The position numbers were made by a program, and so were the translations under genes. A stretch of 37,013 bases of DNA from Paenibacillus sp. Soil787 (GTDB lineage Bacteria; Bacillota; Bacilli; Paenibacillales; NBRC-103111): contig NZ_LMSP01000011.1 of the NCBI RefSeq assembly GCF_001429545.1, forward strand, positions 1-37,013, in the 5' to 3' direction. Shown one piece after another: positions 23,471-33,800 of this stretch. Within the stretch, counting starts at the first letter, position 1; each line of letters opens with the position of its first letter. The notes beneath the pieces are model-generated. The model saw only the letters and a list, made by a program, of their open reading frames with translations. It was not told the origin of the DNA and ran no database searches.

Positions 23471-25165
23471 ATGACGCGTGTACAAACAGAGTATCAATTA
23501 TGGTTAGAGGATCCAGCAGTGGATGCCGAAACGAAGAAAGAACTGCGTGCTATTCGGGAAGATGAGAGAGAAATTGAGGATCGCTTTTATAAAGATCTTG
23601 AATTTGGCACAGGAGGACTTCGCGGCGTGATTGGCGCTGGAACGAATCGAATCAACGTGTATACCGTTGGACGCGCAAGCCAAGGCTTGGCACAATATGT
23701 GAATGGGACAGGCGCTGCAAGTCCTTCCATTGTTCTGGCTTATGATTCACGTCATATGTCGCCCGAGTTCGCTTTAGAATCCGCTCTCGTGTTCGCAGGG
23801 AATGGAATTAAGGCTTATCTCTTTAAAACGCTGCACGCGACACCACAGCTATCATTTGCCGTGAGATACTTAGGTGCGTCCGCAGGGGTTGTCGTTACTG
23901 CTAGTCACAACCCACCTGAATATAATGGGTATAAAGTATATGGAGCAGACGGGGGACAGCTCGTTCCTGAGTTTGCGGAGCAAGTCATTGCGCAAGTACA
24001 GAGTATCGATTCCTTCGACAAAGTCAAGAAAATATCCCAGCAAGAAGCGGAAGCGCAGGGGCTGCTTTCTTGGTTAGGTGAAGAGGTTGATCAAGCGTAC
24101 ATCCAGGCAGTAACGGCGATTAGCCAAAATCCGGATGTGATTAAGCAGATTGAAGGCGATTTCCGCATCATCTTCACTCCTTTGCATGGAGCGGGCAATG
24201 TGCCGGTTCGCGAAGTGCTGAAAGCAGTTGGCTTTGGACAAGTACGTGTTGTAGCCGAGCAAGAGCTGCCGGATGCACAGTTCTCGACGGTTAAGTCTCC
24301 GAATCCGGAGGAGCGGGAAGCTTTCACACTCGCAATTGCACAAGCGAAAGAGTGGGATGCCGATATCATCATCGGAACCGATCCTGATGCCGATCGCATG
24401 GGTGCAGTTGTGAAGGATCCGAACGGCGAGTATGTCGTTTTGTCTGGTAATCAGTCAGGTGCTATTATTGTAAATTATTTATTATCAAGCTTGAAAGAGC
24501 GTGGAACATTACCAGCGAACGGCGTTATCGTCAAAACGATTGTTACAAGTGAAATGGGCGCAGTTATCGCGAATCATTATGGTATTACTACATTAAATAC
24601 GTTGACTGGCTTTAAATATATTGGGGAGAAAATGTCCCAGTTTGAACAAAATGGCGAGTATACCTTCTTATTTGGATACGAAGAAAGCTATGGCTACTTG
24701 GCCGGGGACTATGCCCGAGATAAGGATGCCGTTATCGCAGCGATGCTCATTGCTGAAGCTGCAGCTTATTATAAGAAGCAAGGCAAGACTTTATATGAAG
24801 TCCTTCAGGAACTGTACGAATCCTTTGGCTACTTTTTGGAAAAGCTTGAATCAAGGACGCTGAAAGGGAAAGACGGCGTGGAACAAATTGGGCGCATCAT
24901 GGAAGCTTGGAGAACGAATCCGCCAACGGAGATCAGTGGTACTCGTGTTAGCCAAGTGGAAGATTACGCAGAGGGCATCAATGGCCTTCCTCGTGAAAAT
25001 GTGCTGAAATTTATTCTGGATGATGGTTCATGGTTCTGCTTGCGTCCTTCTGGAACGGAACCGAAAATCAAGTTTTATTTTGCGGTACAAGGATCTACAG
25101 GTCCTGCGGCCGCACAGCAACTAGATGGCATTATTCAATATGTGCTAAACCGTGTAGACGGATAA
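23471..25165 (+). CDS. pgcA: Phospho-sugar mutase (alpha-D-phosphohexomutase), PgcA-like
   Basis: The enzyme interconverts sugar 6- and 1-phosphates, probably glucose and possibly mannose or glucosamine forms, feeding nucleotide sugars for the cell surface. The 564-residue product has the family's four sites in order: the phosphoserine loop TASHNPPEYNGY (S145), the metal loop GTDPDADR (D304, D306, D308), the sugar loop GYEESYGY and the phosphate site RPSGTEPKIK. The start is uncertain. AGGAG (23451-23455) touches an in-frame ATG at 23456, too close to work well. ATG 23471 is 15 bases away and gives the N-terminus expected from Bacillus PgcA, so it is preferred; CTG 23462 is a third option. 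Confidence 0.9.
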   Translation: MTRVQTEYQLWLEDPAVDAETKKELRAIREDEREIEDRFYKDLEFGTGGLRGVIGAGTNRINVYTVGRASQGLAQYVNGTGAASPSIVLAYDSRHMSPEFALESALVFAGNGIKAYLFKTLHATPQLSFAVRYLGASAGVVVTASHNPPEYNGYKVYGADGGQLVPEFAEQVIAQVQSIDSFDKVKKISQQEAEAQGLLSWLGEEVDQAYIQAVTAISQNPDVIKQIEGDFRIIFTPLHGAGNVPVREVLKAVGFGQVRVVAEQELPDAQFSTVKSPNPEEREAFTLAIAQAKEWDADIIIGTDPDADRMGAVVKDPNGEYVVLSGNQSGAIIVNYLLSSLKERGTLPANGVIVKTIVTSEMGAVIANHYGITTLNTLTGFKYIGEKMSQFEQNGEYTFLFGYEESYGYLAGDYARDKDAVIAAMLIAEAAAYYKKQGKTLYEVLQELYESFGYFLEKLESRTLKGKDGVEQIGRIMEAWRTNPPTEISGTRVSQVEDYAEGINGLPRENVLKFILDDGSWFCLRPSGTEPKIKFYFAVQGSTGPAAAQQLDGIIQYVLNRVDG

Positions 25166-25348
25166 TGAAATAGGAAAACTGAACCTCTTCAGAACCTAAG
25201 TCAGGGATAGATCGTCTAATGAATAGATGGAAACTAAATCCGTATTCATTGGCCTATTACCTGAAGTAGGACCTGAAGGGGTTTTCCAATGTAAGTACAT
25301 ACTTTACGAAGAAAGCTTTCTATCGGAAAGATCTAAGGAGTGGACAAC

Positions 25349-27400
25349 TTGGCACAACGGTATCAAACATGGAATAAACCTCTCAAAAAAATCCTTTGGT
25401 GGCTCGTCATTATTGGCATGGTAGTCTCCCTGCCGCTAGCCTATACGCGTCACCAGACGGAAACTTCGGCCAATCAAGTCGAGTTTGTTTTCGATTACCG
25501 TGATTTGCTGGATATTTCGGATATTCAGACGAATCCGCAGACTTTTATCGCTTCGCAATTGAAGAATATGAAAGCAGCGGGCATTGGCTCAATGGCTGTG
25601 TACGAGAGTACACTAGCGGAGCTTGAAGAGAGCCGCCGTATCGAGGTATATAACTCTCGAGACGCTGCCGCACTTACCCAGACCTTGGGTGATCCTAACG
25701 AGAACTATACCTACGTGCTGTTCGCAGACAGTGCCACACAGCAGAAGCTGGAGCCGTTGATTCAGAAAACGTTCGCGGATCTGAAGGTTGGCACGAAGCC
25801 GTGGAGTTTCAAGAATAGAAACGGACTCATTATCCAAATGAGCATGGACGATGCATCGATCAAGGGGATGGACCCAGATCCGATGACCTTACAAATGCTG
25901 AAAGAGCAAGGGTTCCAAATCGTGGTTCGTCTATCGAATCGCAGACCTTTTGTAACCAATGAAATGGATCGCCTGTTGAAACAGCTCCATGATATCGGCG
26001 TGAAGCGCATCATCGTTGATGGCAATGAAGTTCCGGGTTACACAGAAGAAAATACGGAAATTAACCTGAATAAAATGGCAGATCTTCTTAATAAGAACGG
26101 TATCGGCCTAGCAGCTATTGAGTTATTAAAAGAGCCGCAAAAAGGGTTTAGCACGTTATCGAAGCAAACGAATTATAATGTCGTTCGCCTGCATTCGTTC
26201 ACAGAGAAAGACGGAGAAAAGTTAACAGAGCCGCTCAAAAAATCGGAGCTGCAGGATCGTATCCAAGGCGTTGCGGATCGTTTAGTCCTGGCAGTGAAAG
26301 ATCGCAATATCCGCATGGTTTTCTTGAATGCAAGGCCAGTGAAAAGCTTGGATAAAGGCAAAGTAGTTGATCCTTTAGCATCTTACTACGAAAGTTTGCA
26401 AGGAAAAGACGGCGCTATTCCCCGCATCCAAGAAGTCGGGTTTAAGCTTGGACCAGCAGAGCCATTTGATGTAAAAACGACAGGATGGCAGAAAATCGCC
26501 CGAATCTTCATGCTGCTTGGCGGTATTAGTTTAATCGTCCTGATGGTGTCCTTCTTCGTACCAGAAGCCATGCTGATCCTCTTCGTTTTAGGCATACTTG
26601 GCCTTACTGCTTTGCATACACTTTCGGCTAATCTATATGCTCAAGGTCTTGCTTTAAGTGCAGCCATTAGTGCACCAAGTATTGCAGTCATGCTGGCCAT
26701 TCGTTCCGTTCGTTCAGGAGCCGCAGCAAAATGGAAGTTAGGACTTGCTTACGCCATATGGACACTATTCAAAACATCTGCGATTTCGCTGATTGGTGTC
26801 GTTTACGAAGTGGCTCTTCTCAATCATGTTACGTATTTACTCGTGCTGCAGCAATTCCGTGGCGTTGGCGTGCTGCATTTGCTTCCAATTGCGATCGCAG
26901 GTGTGTATTTATTATTCTTTAGCGAAAATAACACGTACAGCGATAAGATTGCGAATATTCGCAGTATCCTTTCTTCCTTTATTAGTGTGCTATGGATTGT
27001 AGTCGCTGGCGTAGCTTTAGCCGCCGTTTATTATTACTTGTCACGTACAGGAAATGAAGGACAGGCTTCTACTCTGGAGAAATTATTCCGCTCCTTCTTG
27101 GAAAATACATTGGGCGTGCGCCCTCGTACCAAAGAATTTTTGTTCGCACATCCGTTATTCCTGCTAGGCGCATATTTGTCCGTTCGTTATAGACATGCCG
27201 TCTATTTGATCTTCATCGGTGTAATCGGGCAGCTTTCAATTGTAGATACATTCGCGCACTTGCATACGCCTCTTCATATATCCCTGATCCGTATAACCTA
27301 CGGTCTTGTGTTTGGCGCTTTAATTGGTCTCGTTCTGATTGTTGCTTGGGAAATAATCACAAGGAGTTGGAAACGATGGGTGCCACAGTTGTCAAAATAG
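25349..27400 (+). CDS. DUF5693-type polytopic membrane protein upstream of csaB
   Basis: I do not know a demonstrated function. The 683-residue product has one N-terminal helix (about 14-32), a soluble, probably extracytoplasmic domain of about 350 residues with barrel-like alternation (repeats such as LKNMKAAGIGSMAVYES), and about nine hydrophobic helices from 385 to the end. Between late helices lies RPRTKEFLFAHPLFLLGAY. It resembles the DUF5693 family. TTG 25349 is chosen because AAGGAG (25335-25340) is 8 bases upstream; the GTG at 25340 overlaps that site. The last 25 bases overlap csaB, which implies a linked role in making or exporting the pyruvylated wall polymer. In B. anthracis the equivalent slot is held by csaA, a different membrane protein. 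Confidence 0.8.
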   Translation: MAQRYQTWNKPLKKILWWLVIIGMVVSLPLAYTRHQTETSANQVEFVFDYRDLLDISDIQTNPQTFIASQLKNMKAAGIGSMAVYESTLAELEESRRIEVYNSRDAAALTQTLGDPNENYTYVLFADSATQQKLEPLIQKTFADLKVGTKPWSFKNRNGLIIQMSMDDASIKGMDPDPMTLQMLKEQGFQIVVRLSNRRPFVTNEMDRLLKQLHDIGVKRIIVDGNEVPGYTEENTEINLNKMADLLNKNGIGLAAIELLKEPQKGFSTLSKQTNYNVVRLHSFTEKDGEKLTEPLKKSELQDRIQGVADRLVLAVKDRNIRMVFLNARPVKSLDKGKVVDPLASYYESLQGKDGAIPRIQEVGFKLGPAEPFDVKTTGWQKIARIFMLLGGISLIVLMVSFFVPEAMLILFVLGILGLTALHTLSANLYAQGLALSAAISAPSIAVMLAIRSVRSGAAAKWKLGLAYAIWTLFKTSAISLIGVVYEVALLNHVTYLLVLQQFRGVGVLHLLPIAIAGVYLLFFSENNTYSDKIANIRSILSSFISVLWIVVAGVALAAVYYYLSRTGNEGQASTLEKLFRSFLENTLGVRPRTKEFLFAHPLFLLGAYLSVRYRHAVYLIFIGVIGQLSIVDTFAHLHTPLHISLIRITYGLVFGALIGLVLIVAWEIITRSWKRWVPQLSK

Positions 27401-28512
27401 CGCTATCCGGCTACTATGGCTTCGATAATAGCGGCGATGAAGCTGTGCTGCAATCGATTTTGTTTGCTTTGCAGGAGCAAGGTCGGGAGCAAGGCGTACA
27501 GATAGAGCCTATCGTTCTTTCTGCTAATCCTGAGAAAACGTCAGCGATGTACGGGGTGAAAGCCTATCATCGAATGAAGCCTGGTTCGCTGATTCGCGCT
27601 TTGCGAGAAGCCGATGGTTTGATTAGCGGCGGTGGCAGTTTATTGCAGGATGCTACAAGCTCGAAGACGATCCCATATTACTTGGCTGTTTTGAAAATAG
27701 CGCAGTGGCTGGGCAAGCCCACTTTTATTTACTCGCAAGGCATCGGGCCGGTTAGCCGCCCTATGTTTTATGGCTGGATCCGCAGCGTGTTCCAGCGCTG
27801 CGCGTATGTGTCGGTCCGCGATACGGAGTCCGCGGACTTATTAGTGAAGATGCGGCTCCCGCGGGAGCGCATCACGGTAGTGCCTGACCCGGTCATGGGC
27901 TTGCCGCTGCGCGGGTCTGTTGTTGTTGGCGGCGCGCCCGACCACGCGCCGGATGGTGCTGTGCGGACGGTCGGCGTGTCCGTCCGCTTCTGGAATGAGG
28001 ACCGCTCGGAGCTGGAAGCTCTCTCGCGGTCCCTGGTCTTGCTGCTAGCCGCTAATCCGGATGTGCGGCTGCGGTTCTTGCCCTTCCACCTCCCCTCGGA
28101 TGAGGTGGCGTCGCAGTTCGTGATCGACCGTCTCGGCGATCACGGGTCCCGGGTGGAGATGGTGCGAGGCATCGCCCATCCGCAGGATATGCTCGCGCAG
28201 GTCGCGGCATGCGACCTGCTGATCGGGATGAGGCTGCATTCTTTGATTTATGCAGCCTCGCAGTTCGTGCCTATGGTAGGCATCTCGTACGATCCGAAGA
28301 TCGACCAGTTCCTCCATAGGCTTGGCATGAAAGCCGCCGCATCGACAGCTCGCTTCGATGCGGATGCCTTCGCGGCCGAGGCGCAGCGCCTGCTGGCCGG
28401 CCGAGAGGCTTGGGCGGCGTCCAGCCGCGCCGCCACCCTAGAGCTCAAAGCGCAGGCTCAGCTCCCTGCGCAGCGCATCATTTCTTTTTATAAACAAAGA
28501 ACTAACAAATAG
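27376..28512 (+). CDS. csaB: Polysaccharide pyruvyl transferase CsaB
   Basis: CsaB adds a pyruvate ketal to ManNAc of the lipid-linked secondary cell wall polymer, creating the ligand bound by SLH domains. The 378-residue product has the typical N-terminus SGYYGFDNSGDEAVL, then GGGSLLQD, FIYSQGIGP, VSVRDTESADLL and the C-terminal MRLHSLIYAA with GISYDPKID. ATG 27376 is preferred over the upstream TTG 27346, because AAGGAG (27361-27366) lies 9 bases before it. The second half (about 27780-28480) is much richer in GC than the first. A linker near residue 190 (GGAPDHAPDGAV) looks inserted. Confidence 0.93.
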   Translation: MGATVVKIALSGYYGFDNSGDEAVLQSILFALQEQGREQGVQIEPIVLSANPEKTSAMYGVKAYHRMKPGSLIRALREADGLISGGGSLLQDATSSKTIPYYLAVLKIAQWLGKPTFIYSQGIGPVSRPMFYGWIRSVFQRCAYVSVRDTESADLLVKMRLPRERITVVPDPVMGLPLRGSVVVGGAPDHAPDGAVRTVGVSVRFWNEDRSELEALSRSLVLLLAANPDVRLRFLPFHLPSDEVASQFVIDRLGDHGSRVEMVRGIAHPQDMLAQVAACDLLIGMRLHSLIYAASQFVPMVGISYDPKIDQFLHRLGMKAAASTARFDADAFAAEAQRLLAGREAWAASSRAATLELKAQAQLPAQRIISFYKQRTNK

Positions 28513-28572
28513 AAATAACAAAAAAAGCAACCAAAATCCGATTTCCAACGTCAATTAAAGGAAGAGATATCT

Positions 28573-29361
28573 ATGAGTTCAACATCAACAACGATCCAAT
28601 CTACGGTCGCATCTGCGAATGATGTACCCAAAGTTCGCATCTACGGAGTGCCCATATCCAAAATGAGCATGGACCAAACCGTAGCCTACCTTACGAACGT
28701 TATTGAACAAAGACAACCGCATCAGATCATTACCGCCAATCCCATTATGGTCATGGCCGCGCAAGAGGATTCTGCTTATCTGAGCATGATGCAGCGCGCT
28801 GAACTCATCGTTCCTGATGGAACGGGTGTCGTCTGGGCAGCCAAATATGTAGGTGAGCCTGTTGTAGAACGGGTTCCCGGCTATGATTTGATCCATGAGC
28901 TGATGAAAGTCGGAGAGTCAAAAGGCTGGAAGGTATACCTACTTGGAGCTTCCAATGAAGTTATTCAAGCGGCAGCTGAGAAGCTTCGTACCACCTATCC
29001 GAGGATAAAGCTGGTTGGCGTACGTGATGGATACTTTAAAGACGAGCAGGATGCTGAAGTTATTCGGGATATCGTGGATGCAGCTCCGGATATTCTTCTC
29101 GTAGGAAGATCTGCTGCTAATCAAGAGCCGTGGATTGGGAAATACAAACAACAAATCGGTGTCCCCGTTATGATGGGTGTTGGGGGAAGTTTTGATGTTC
29201 TTTCGGGCAAGCTAAAAAGAGCACCCGTATTATTTCAAAAACTACGTCTTGAGTGGTTTTACCGCCTAATACAGGAGCCTTGGAGATACAAAAGAATGCT
29301 TTTACTCCCCAAATTTGCTATCAAAGTGATGCGTGACAAAGAGAAAGTCACTAAATCATGA
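28573..29361 (+). CDS. tagA: WecG/TagA/CpsF family glycosyltransferase (probable ManNAc transferase)
   Basis: TagA-type enzymes transfer N-acetylmannosamine from UDP-ManNAc to undecaprenyl-PP-GlcNAc, the second step of wall polymer synthesis. The 262-residue product has the family landmarks IITANP (T54) and the catalytic-type loop VPDGTGVVWAA (D82). It also has VYLLGAS, then VGRSAANQEPWI, where most relatives have a GxxxPKQExW stretch. The basic C-terminus (EWFYRLIQEPWRYKRM) is typical and probably binds the membrane. GGAAGAG upstream supports ATG 28573. Placement between csaB and tagO supports a role in the SLH-ligand polymer rather than in classical teichoic acid. Confidence 0.88.
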   Translation: MSSTSTTIQSTVASANDVPKVRIYGVPISKMSMDQTVAYLTNVIEQRQPHQIITANPIMVMAAQEDSAYLSMMQRAELIVPDGTGVVWAAKYVGEPVVERVPGYDLIHELMKVGESKGWKVYLLGASNEVIQAAAEKLRTTYPRIKLVGVRDGYFKDEQDAEVIRDIVDAAPDILLVGRSAANQEPWIGKYKQQIGVPVMMGVGGSFDVLSGKLKRAPVLFQKLRLEWFYRLIQEPWRYKRMLLLPKFAIKVMRDKEKVTKS

Positions 29362-29435
29362 AAAATTTTATGAAAACTGGCTGAAAACGGTCATTTCAGA
29401 CAAATTTAGCAGTGGTATTTGTGGACAAATGGGAG

Positions 29436-29441
29436 TATAAT
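29436..29441 (+). promoter_or_regulatory. Possible -10 element for tagO
   Basis: A perfect TATAAT lies 52 bases before the tagO start, after a TTTGTGGACAAATGGGAG stretch. The TGGACA within it is too close to serve as a -35, and no good -35 is found at 16-18 bases. Confidence 0.3.
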
Positions 29442-29493
29442 TCATTTCGGCGGATCACCTGCCACCCAAGACAAGAGGAGCTGTGAAGAAGAC

Positions 29494-30603
29494 ATGTATG
29501 GATTATATACGATTGGGTTTATCGCTTCGTGCGTAATGGCGCTGCTGCTGACACCCCTAGTCAAAAAATTTGCCTTCAAGGTAGGAGCAGTTGATGCCCC
29601 GAATCATCGTAAGGTACATACCCGAATAATGCCGCGTCTCGGAGGATTAGCGATATTCCTTGCATTCGTCGGAGCTTATTTCGTCGTCTCTCCAGCACTT
29701 GATGCCGTTAACTCCAATGCCGCATTTGGGTTGCTAATCGGAGGCTTTGTGATTGTCGTCACGGGTGCCTTGGATGATCGTTTTCAGCTATCTCCCAAAT
29801 GGAAGCTGCTCGGGCAACTGATTGCCGCTTGCATCGTTGTCTCCTTTGGCCTTAAGATCGACCTCGTTAACATTCCTTTCGGAACGACCAACCTGCCAAT
29901 TGGCTGGTTAAGTATTCCGATTACGATATTATGGATCGTCGGTGTTTCCAATGCGATTAACTTGATTGACGGCCTAGATGGCTTGTCAGCAGGCGTATCG
30001 GGTATTGCTACCACGACAATTCTAGTTCTTGCCTTGATGATGGGCAATGTTACCGTTATTCTACTTTGCGTTATATTACTAGGCAGTATCATAGGCTTCA
30101 TGTTCTATAATTTTCATCCAGCCAAAATCTTCATGGGCGACTCGGGCGCCTTGTTCCTAGGCTTTGCCCTAGCAACACTATCGATTCTTGGCTTTAAGCA
30201 AGCGGCCGTTGTTTCCCTTTTAATTCCTATTATGATTCTAGGCGTGCCATTATCCGATACCTTCTTTGCGATCATGCGCCGTTACGTCAATAAATTGCCG
30301 ATCTCTGCACCGGATAAAAGCCATCTGCACCACTGTTTGCTGCAGCTTGGATTCAGTCATCGTACAAGCGTACTGATCATCTATGGAATTGCCTCCATCT
30401 TCGGCGGCAGCGCGGTAATATGCTCGGTCTTCATTTCCCAAGATTCCACTTGGGGTCTTATCATGATCATCGTGGCTCTCTTCCTAATTATGCTAGTAGG
30501 AGCTGAAGCTATTGGTATCATCAGTAAGAGCCGTAAACCAGTGCTGAACTTTCTTCAGAGGCTTGTAGGCAAGCAAGTTCAGAGTGATCGTATGGGCAAG
30601 TAA
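29494..30603 (+). CDS. tagO: Undecaprenyl-phosphate GlcNAc-1-phosphate transferase (TagO/WecA, MraY superfamily)
   Basis: TagO starts lipid-linked wall polymer synthesis by moving GlcNAc-1-P from UDP-GlcNAc to undecaprenyl phosphate. The 369-residue product has about 11 helices. Its catalytic landmarks are D94-D95 (GALDDRFQLSPKWKL), D159 and D162 in NAINLIDGLDGLSAG, D216 in FMGDSGALFLGF and the histidine loop KSHLHHCLLQLG. The frame opens at 29419, but ATG 29494, with AGAGGAG about 13 bases upstream, gives the usual hydrophobic start; the upstream extension (SIIHFGG...) looks untranslated. A strong terminator follows. Together with tagA and csaB it gives a nearly complete route to the SLH-binding polymer. 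Confidence 0.93.
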   Translation: MYGLYTIGFIASCVMALLLTPLVKKFAFKVGAVDAPNHRKVHTRIMPRLGGLAIFLAFVGAYFVVSPALDAVNSNAAFGLLIGGFVIVVTGALDDRFQLSPKWKLLGQLIAACIVVSFGLKIDLVNIPFGTTNLPIGWLSIPITILWIVGVSNAINLIDGLDGLSAGVSGIATTTILVLALMMGNVTVILLCVILLGSIIGFMFYNFHPAKIFMGDSGALFLGFALATLSILGFKQAAVVSLLIPIMILGVPLSDTFFAIMRRYVNKLPISAPDKSHLHHCLLQLGFSHRTSVLIIYGIASIFGGSAVICSVFISQDSTWGLIMIIVALFLIMLVGAEAIGIISKSRKPVLNFLQRLVGKQVQSDRMGK

Positions 30604-30627
30604 GCAATAAAATTGTAATAAAATCGG

Positions 30628-30655
30628 AATCCAACCTTCGGGTTGGATTTTTTTT
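30628..30655 (+). terminator. Intrinsic terminator after tagO
   Basis: AATCCAACC pairs perfectly with GGTTGGATT (9 bp) around a stable TTCG tetraloop, followed by eight T. It closes the surface-polymer transcript. Confidence 0.92.
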
Positions 30656-30779
30656 GCATTTTATGAATTTTTTTCTTTCTCTAAACATTTCCTTCGTTAT
30701 GACCGATAAGTAAAGTACAAGAACTTTTGGCTATTAGCCGCGTCTAATCATGTGGAATAATAGAAGAATATGGGAGGGA

Positions 30780-30809
30780 TTGTCGAAAGTAGGATAAGGT
30801 TGATAGAAT
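30780..30809 (+). promoter_or_regulatory. Probable promoter of the 1309-residue SLH protein gene
   Basis: TTGTCG (30780-30785) and TAGAAT (30804-30809) are 18 bases apart, and TG one base before the -10 makes it an extended type. The predicted start is near 30816, about 42 bases before TTG 30858. Confidence 0.45.
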
Positions 30810-30857
30810 GCCATAACGATACTAACAACATTTAGATTACATAAGGAGGAACTAATT

Positions 30858-33800
30858 TTGAAAACGAAGCTTAGGAGAAAGAAATGGCTTAGCATAAGCC
30901 TTATGGTCGCTATGCTGCTAGCCTTATTGCCGCCACTTAATGCCAGCGCGGCAGCAACAATCAGTATCTCGAATCTATATTCACCAAATCCAAACAATCC
31001 ATTAACACCGTATGATGATTCTTTAGTAAATAAATTTACGGTCAATCCCATTGAAGTAGATACTTTAATTAATGGGATTGCAGATGATCAAATTACGGAT
31101 ATGTATTACGAGATATTTAATGCCAATACCAATCAAACCACTACGGTGAAAACAAACAAAGCAGTTAAGAGTGTGTCCAATAACAGCGAGATAGCATTCC
31201 AAAATGTTCAGCTCTCGCCAGGTAAGAATATTATTACCGTAAAGTTCGGTACTACAGGCAATATTGCATCCCAGCCTGCGTATGCTTACTATACGCCTGT
31301 GACTAATATATCTAACCTTCAATTCAACGGTGTAGATTTCTTGGATGGAGGAATTTATCCAAAGGGGCCTCCATATACAGGGATTTCTATTACGGGTACA
31401 TCAACGAATGCAAACGCCATTGAGGCTAATTATGGTGGAACCGTCTATCAGCCTGCTGCTTTCCAAAACGGCAATTTTACTTATGTGACTAACACAGGTC
31501 GAACAACAGATATTGCGTTCAACCCTGGTGACAACAAAATTATATTCGCAGCTAATAACTTAACTAACTATTATACTTCGAATAGATCTTTTATTTATGA
31601 TAATGGTAAAGCATTTGCTTATAATGCTTTAATTGATCTTAAAGGCACAGCTCCATCCAAAAAGCTAGTGGATAACCCAATCATTCAAGATGCAGCAACA
31701 CCAATTCAAGACGTTGCATTGAAGGCTAACATCAAGAATCCTTTAATCGGCACTAATGCTACCGTCACAACGTTTGTTTATGTAGATGTATATACGTCCG
31801 GTATGGCTAGCACAAAGTTGCATTTTGATTTTACGAATACGTTGAACACACCTCTCTATACACCTCCTACAGCTCCTTCCCAATTGAATTCAGGAGGTGT
31901 ACCATCTGCCAGTTTAACGAAAAACGCTACTCTTACTACATCAGATTATATGGTGTACGATTTTAATGGGCAGTTGCCTGTGAATACAAACAGTACCATA
32001 CAGCAAGTAAACTTTGAATTTACAGATAGTAATGGGCTTAAAACAACTTCACAGTATACGTACTCGTACGTCAATCCTAACCAGCCTTATGTAGACCATG
32101 TTAACGTAAAGAGGTCTTCAGCTTCAGGTGGGACTTCGTACGAAGCAGCTGTTAGCCCATCTGGTACAACACAAATATCGGAGTTTCCTGCAAAATTAGA
32201 GGTTTACACGAGCAATAATACGACTGGGGTTCAAATTAACTTAAATGGGGTACCTTATCCAGCAAGTCCAATTCCAGGTTTTACAACAAGTACGGCAGCT
32301 GTTGATGCTAACGGAAATGCTATAAATGATGTCAATGGTGTTCAAATGAAGGATTATTCTATTAATTTACAAGGTATTCAGGATGGACCAGTCGTTTTCC
32401 AGGTTATTCCTTATATTGGTGGAGTTCCATCCGCTGCTGGAACCAAACAATATAGTTTGAATATTTCTGGCGCGCCATATGTCATTATTAATAATCTATT
32501 TACAGGAATGGTCGTCGATAGTGCAAGCAAACTTACATGCGGTGCTATTACCGGTCCATGCATCACAGGGCGCTTAGTAAATGTACCAACTGCGGATTAC
32601 GGAACGGAAATTTACACACTGAATGGCACAGTTGTTAAACCAATAGCTGCTAATATACCTGCAGCTGGAAATAACGGCACATTTACCTTGACGAGTACGG
32701 AACTAAACCCTATTTTTAAAGGGGATGGCAAGTATACGTTCAAAGTTCAGCTGAAAATTAACGGACAACTGATTACAACATCTAGCGTTGATATCTTTGT
32801 ACTATCTAGTAATGTTCCCGTAATCAACTATTTGAAACCAGTTGAAGCTGATCCTCTGAATCCGCAATTCACTGCGACTTCGCAGCCAGATACTTATGCC
32901 ACAAGGGCAACAACGGTTCAATTTCAAGGGGAAATTGTAAACTCTGCAGTTGGTGTAACGCCAGGTACAGCACTTTACTTACGCAAAGCACCCGCGGCTT
33001 ACTCGAATACAACCATACCTGTTGGTGGTCAAATCGTTTTAAATCCAATATTGACAAATGTACCTTTGCAGGATTTTAACACACCCGCAAGTACGCCAAC
33101 CGTTCCAAATCCTTCAGCAATTTCATTGTCTGAATATGGTACTTATGTATTTGAATTAGTAGCGGCGAACGCTTCTTCAGGTTCAACTGCTAACAAACTA
33201 GTCACGATCATACGCGAACCTGTGCCATACGCTTTTATCAGCCCGCGACCAAACCAAATTATTAAGAATAATAAAGATGTCGACCAAGCTAACATTAATC
33301 AGAACTTCTATATGATTCAGCTTCAAGCTGATAATGCGGATTCCATCACTTTCGGTAAAGATGAGGCAATCTACGATAAGATTAATAAAAAGTACATGTA
33401 TGAAGTGAAGAATCTTAAAGCTGGAGCTAACACAATCAAATTTACTGTGAATCGCGGTACAGCGAAAACCAATGCAAGCATTATCTTGTTTAATACCAAC
33501 ACAGATATCGAAGGCGAGCAATACAAGACTCCACTTGCTTCTAGCAACACGAAAGTATTTAATGGTCAAATTCAACTGAATTTCCCTAAAGACACCAAAT
33601 TAATGCGTAATGATAGAACAAGTACAACGCAATATATAACTATAGACCGTCAAGTATTATTTGGAATTGCGAATAATGATGATGGCAGAATTGATAAACC
33701 CAATGAATCACTACTAGGGGTTAATTATTTAACGACGCCATCCCATTTCAGAACAGCAAGCAAGAAATATTGGATTGACGCCGGAATCATTCCTCCAACA

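Noticed and set aside
25227..25424. Small + strand open frame before the DUF5693 gene
   Set aside because: It overlaps the ribosome site and start of a clear gene, has no ribosome site of its own and no recognisable product.
29419..29493. Upstream in-frame extension of tagO
   Set aside because: It would contain the probable -10 and the ribosome site, and adds residues not expected in TagO.
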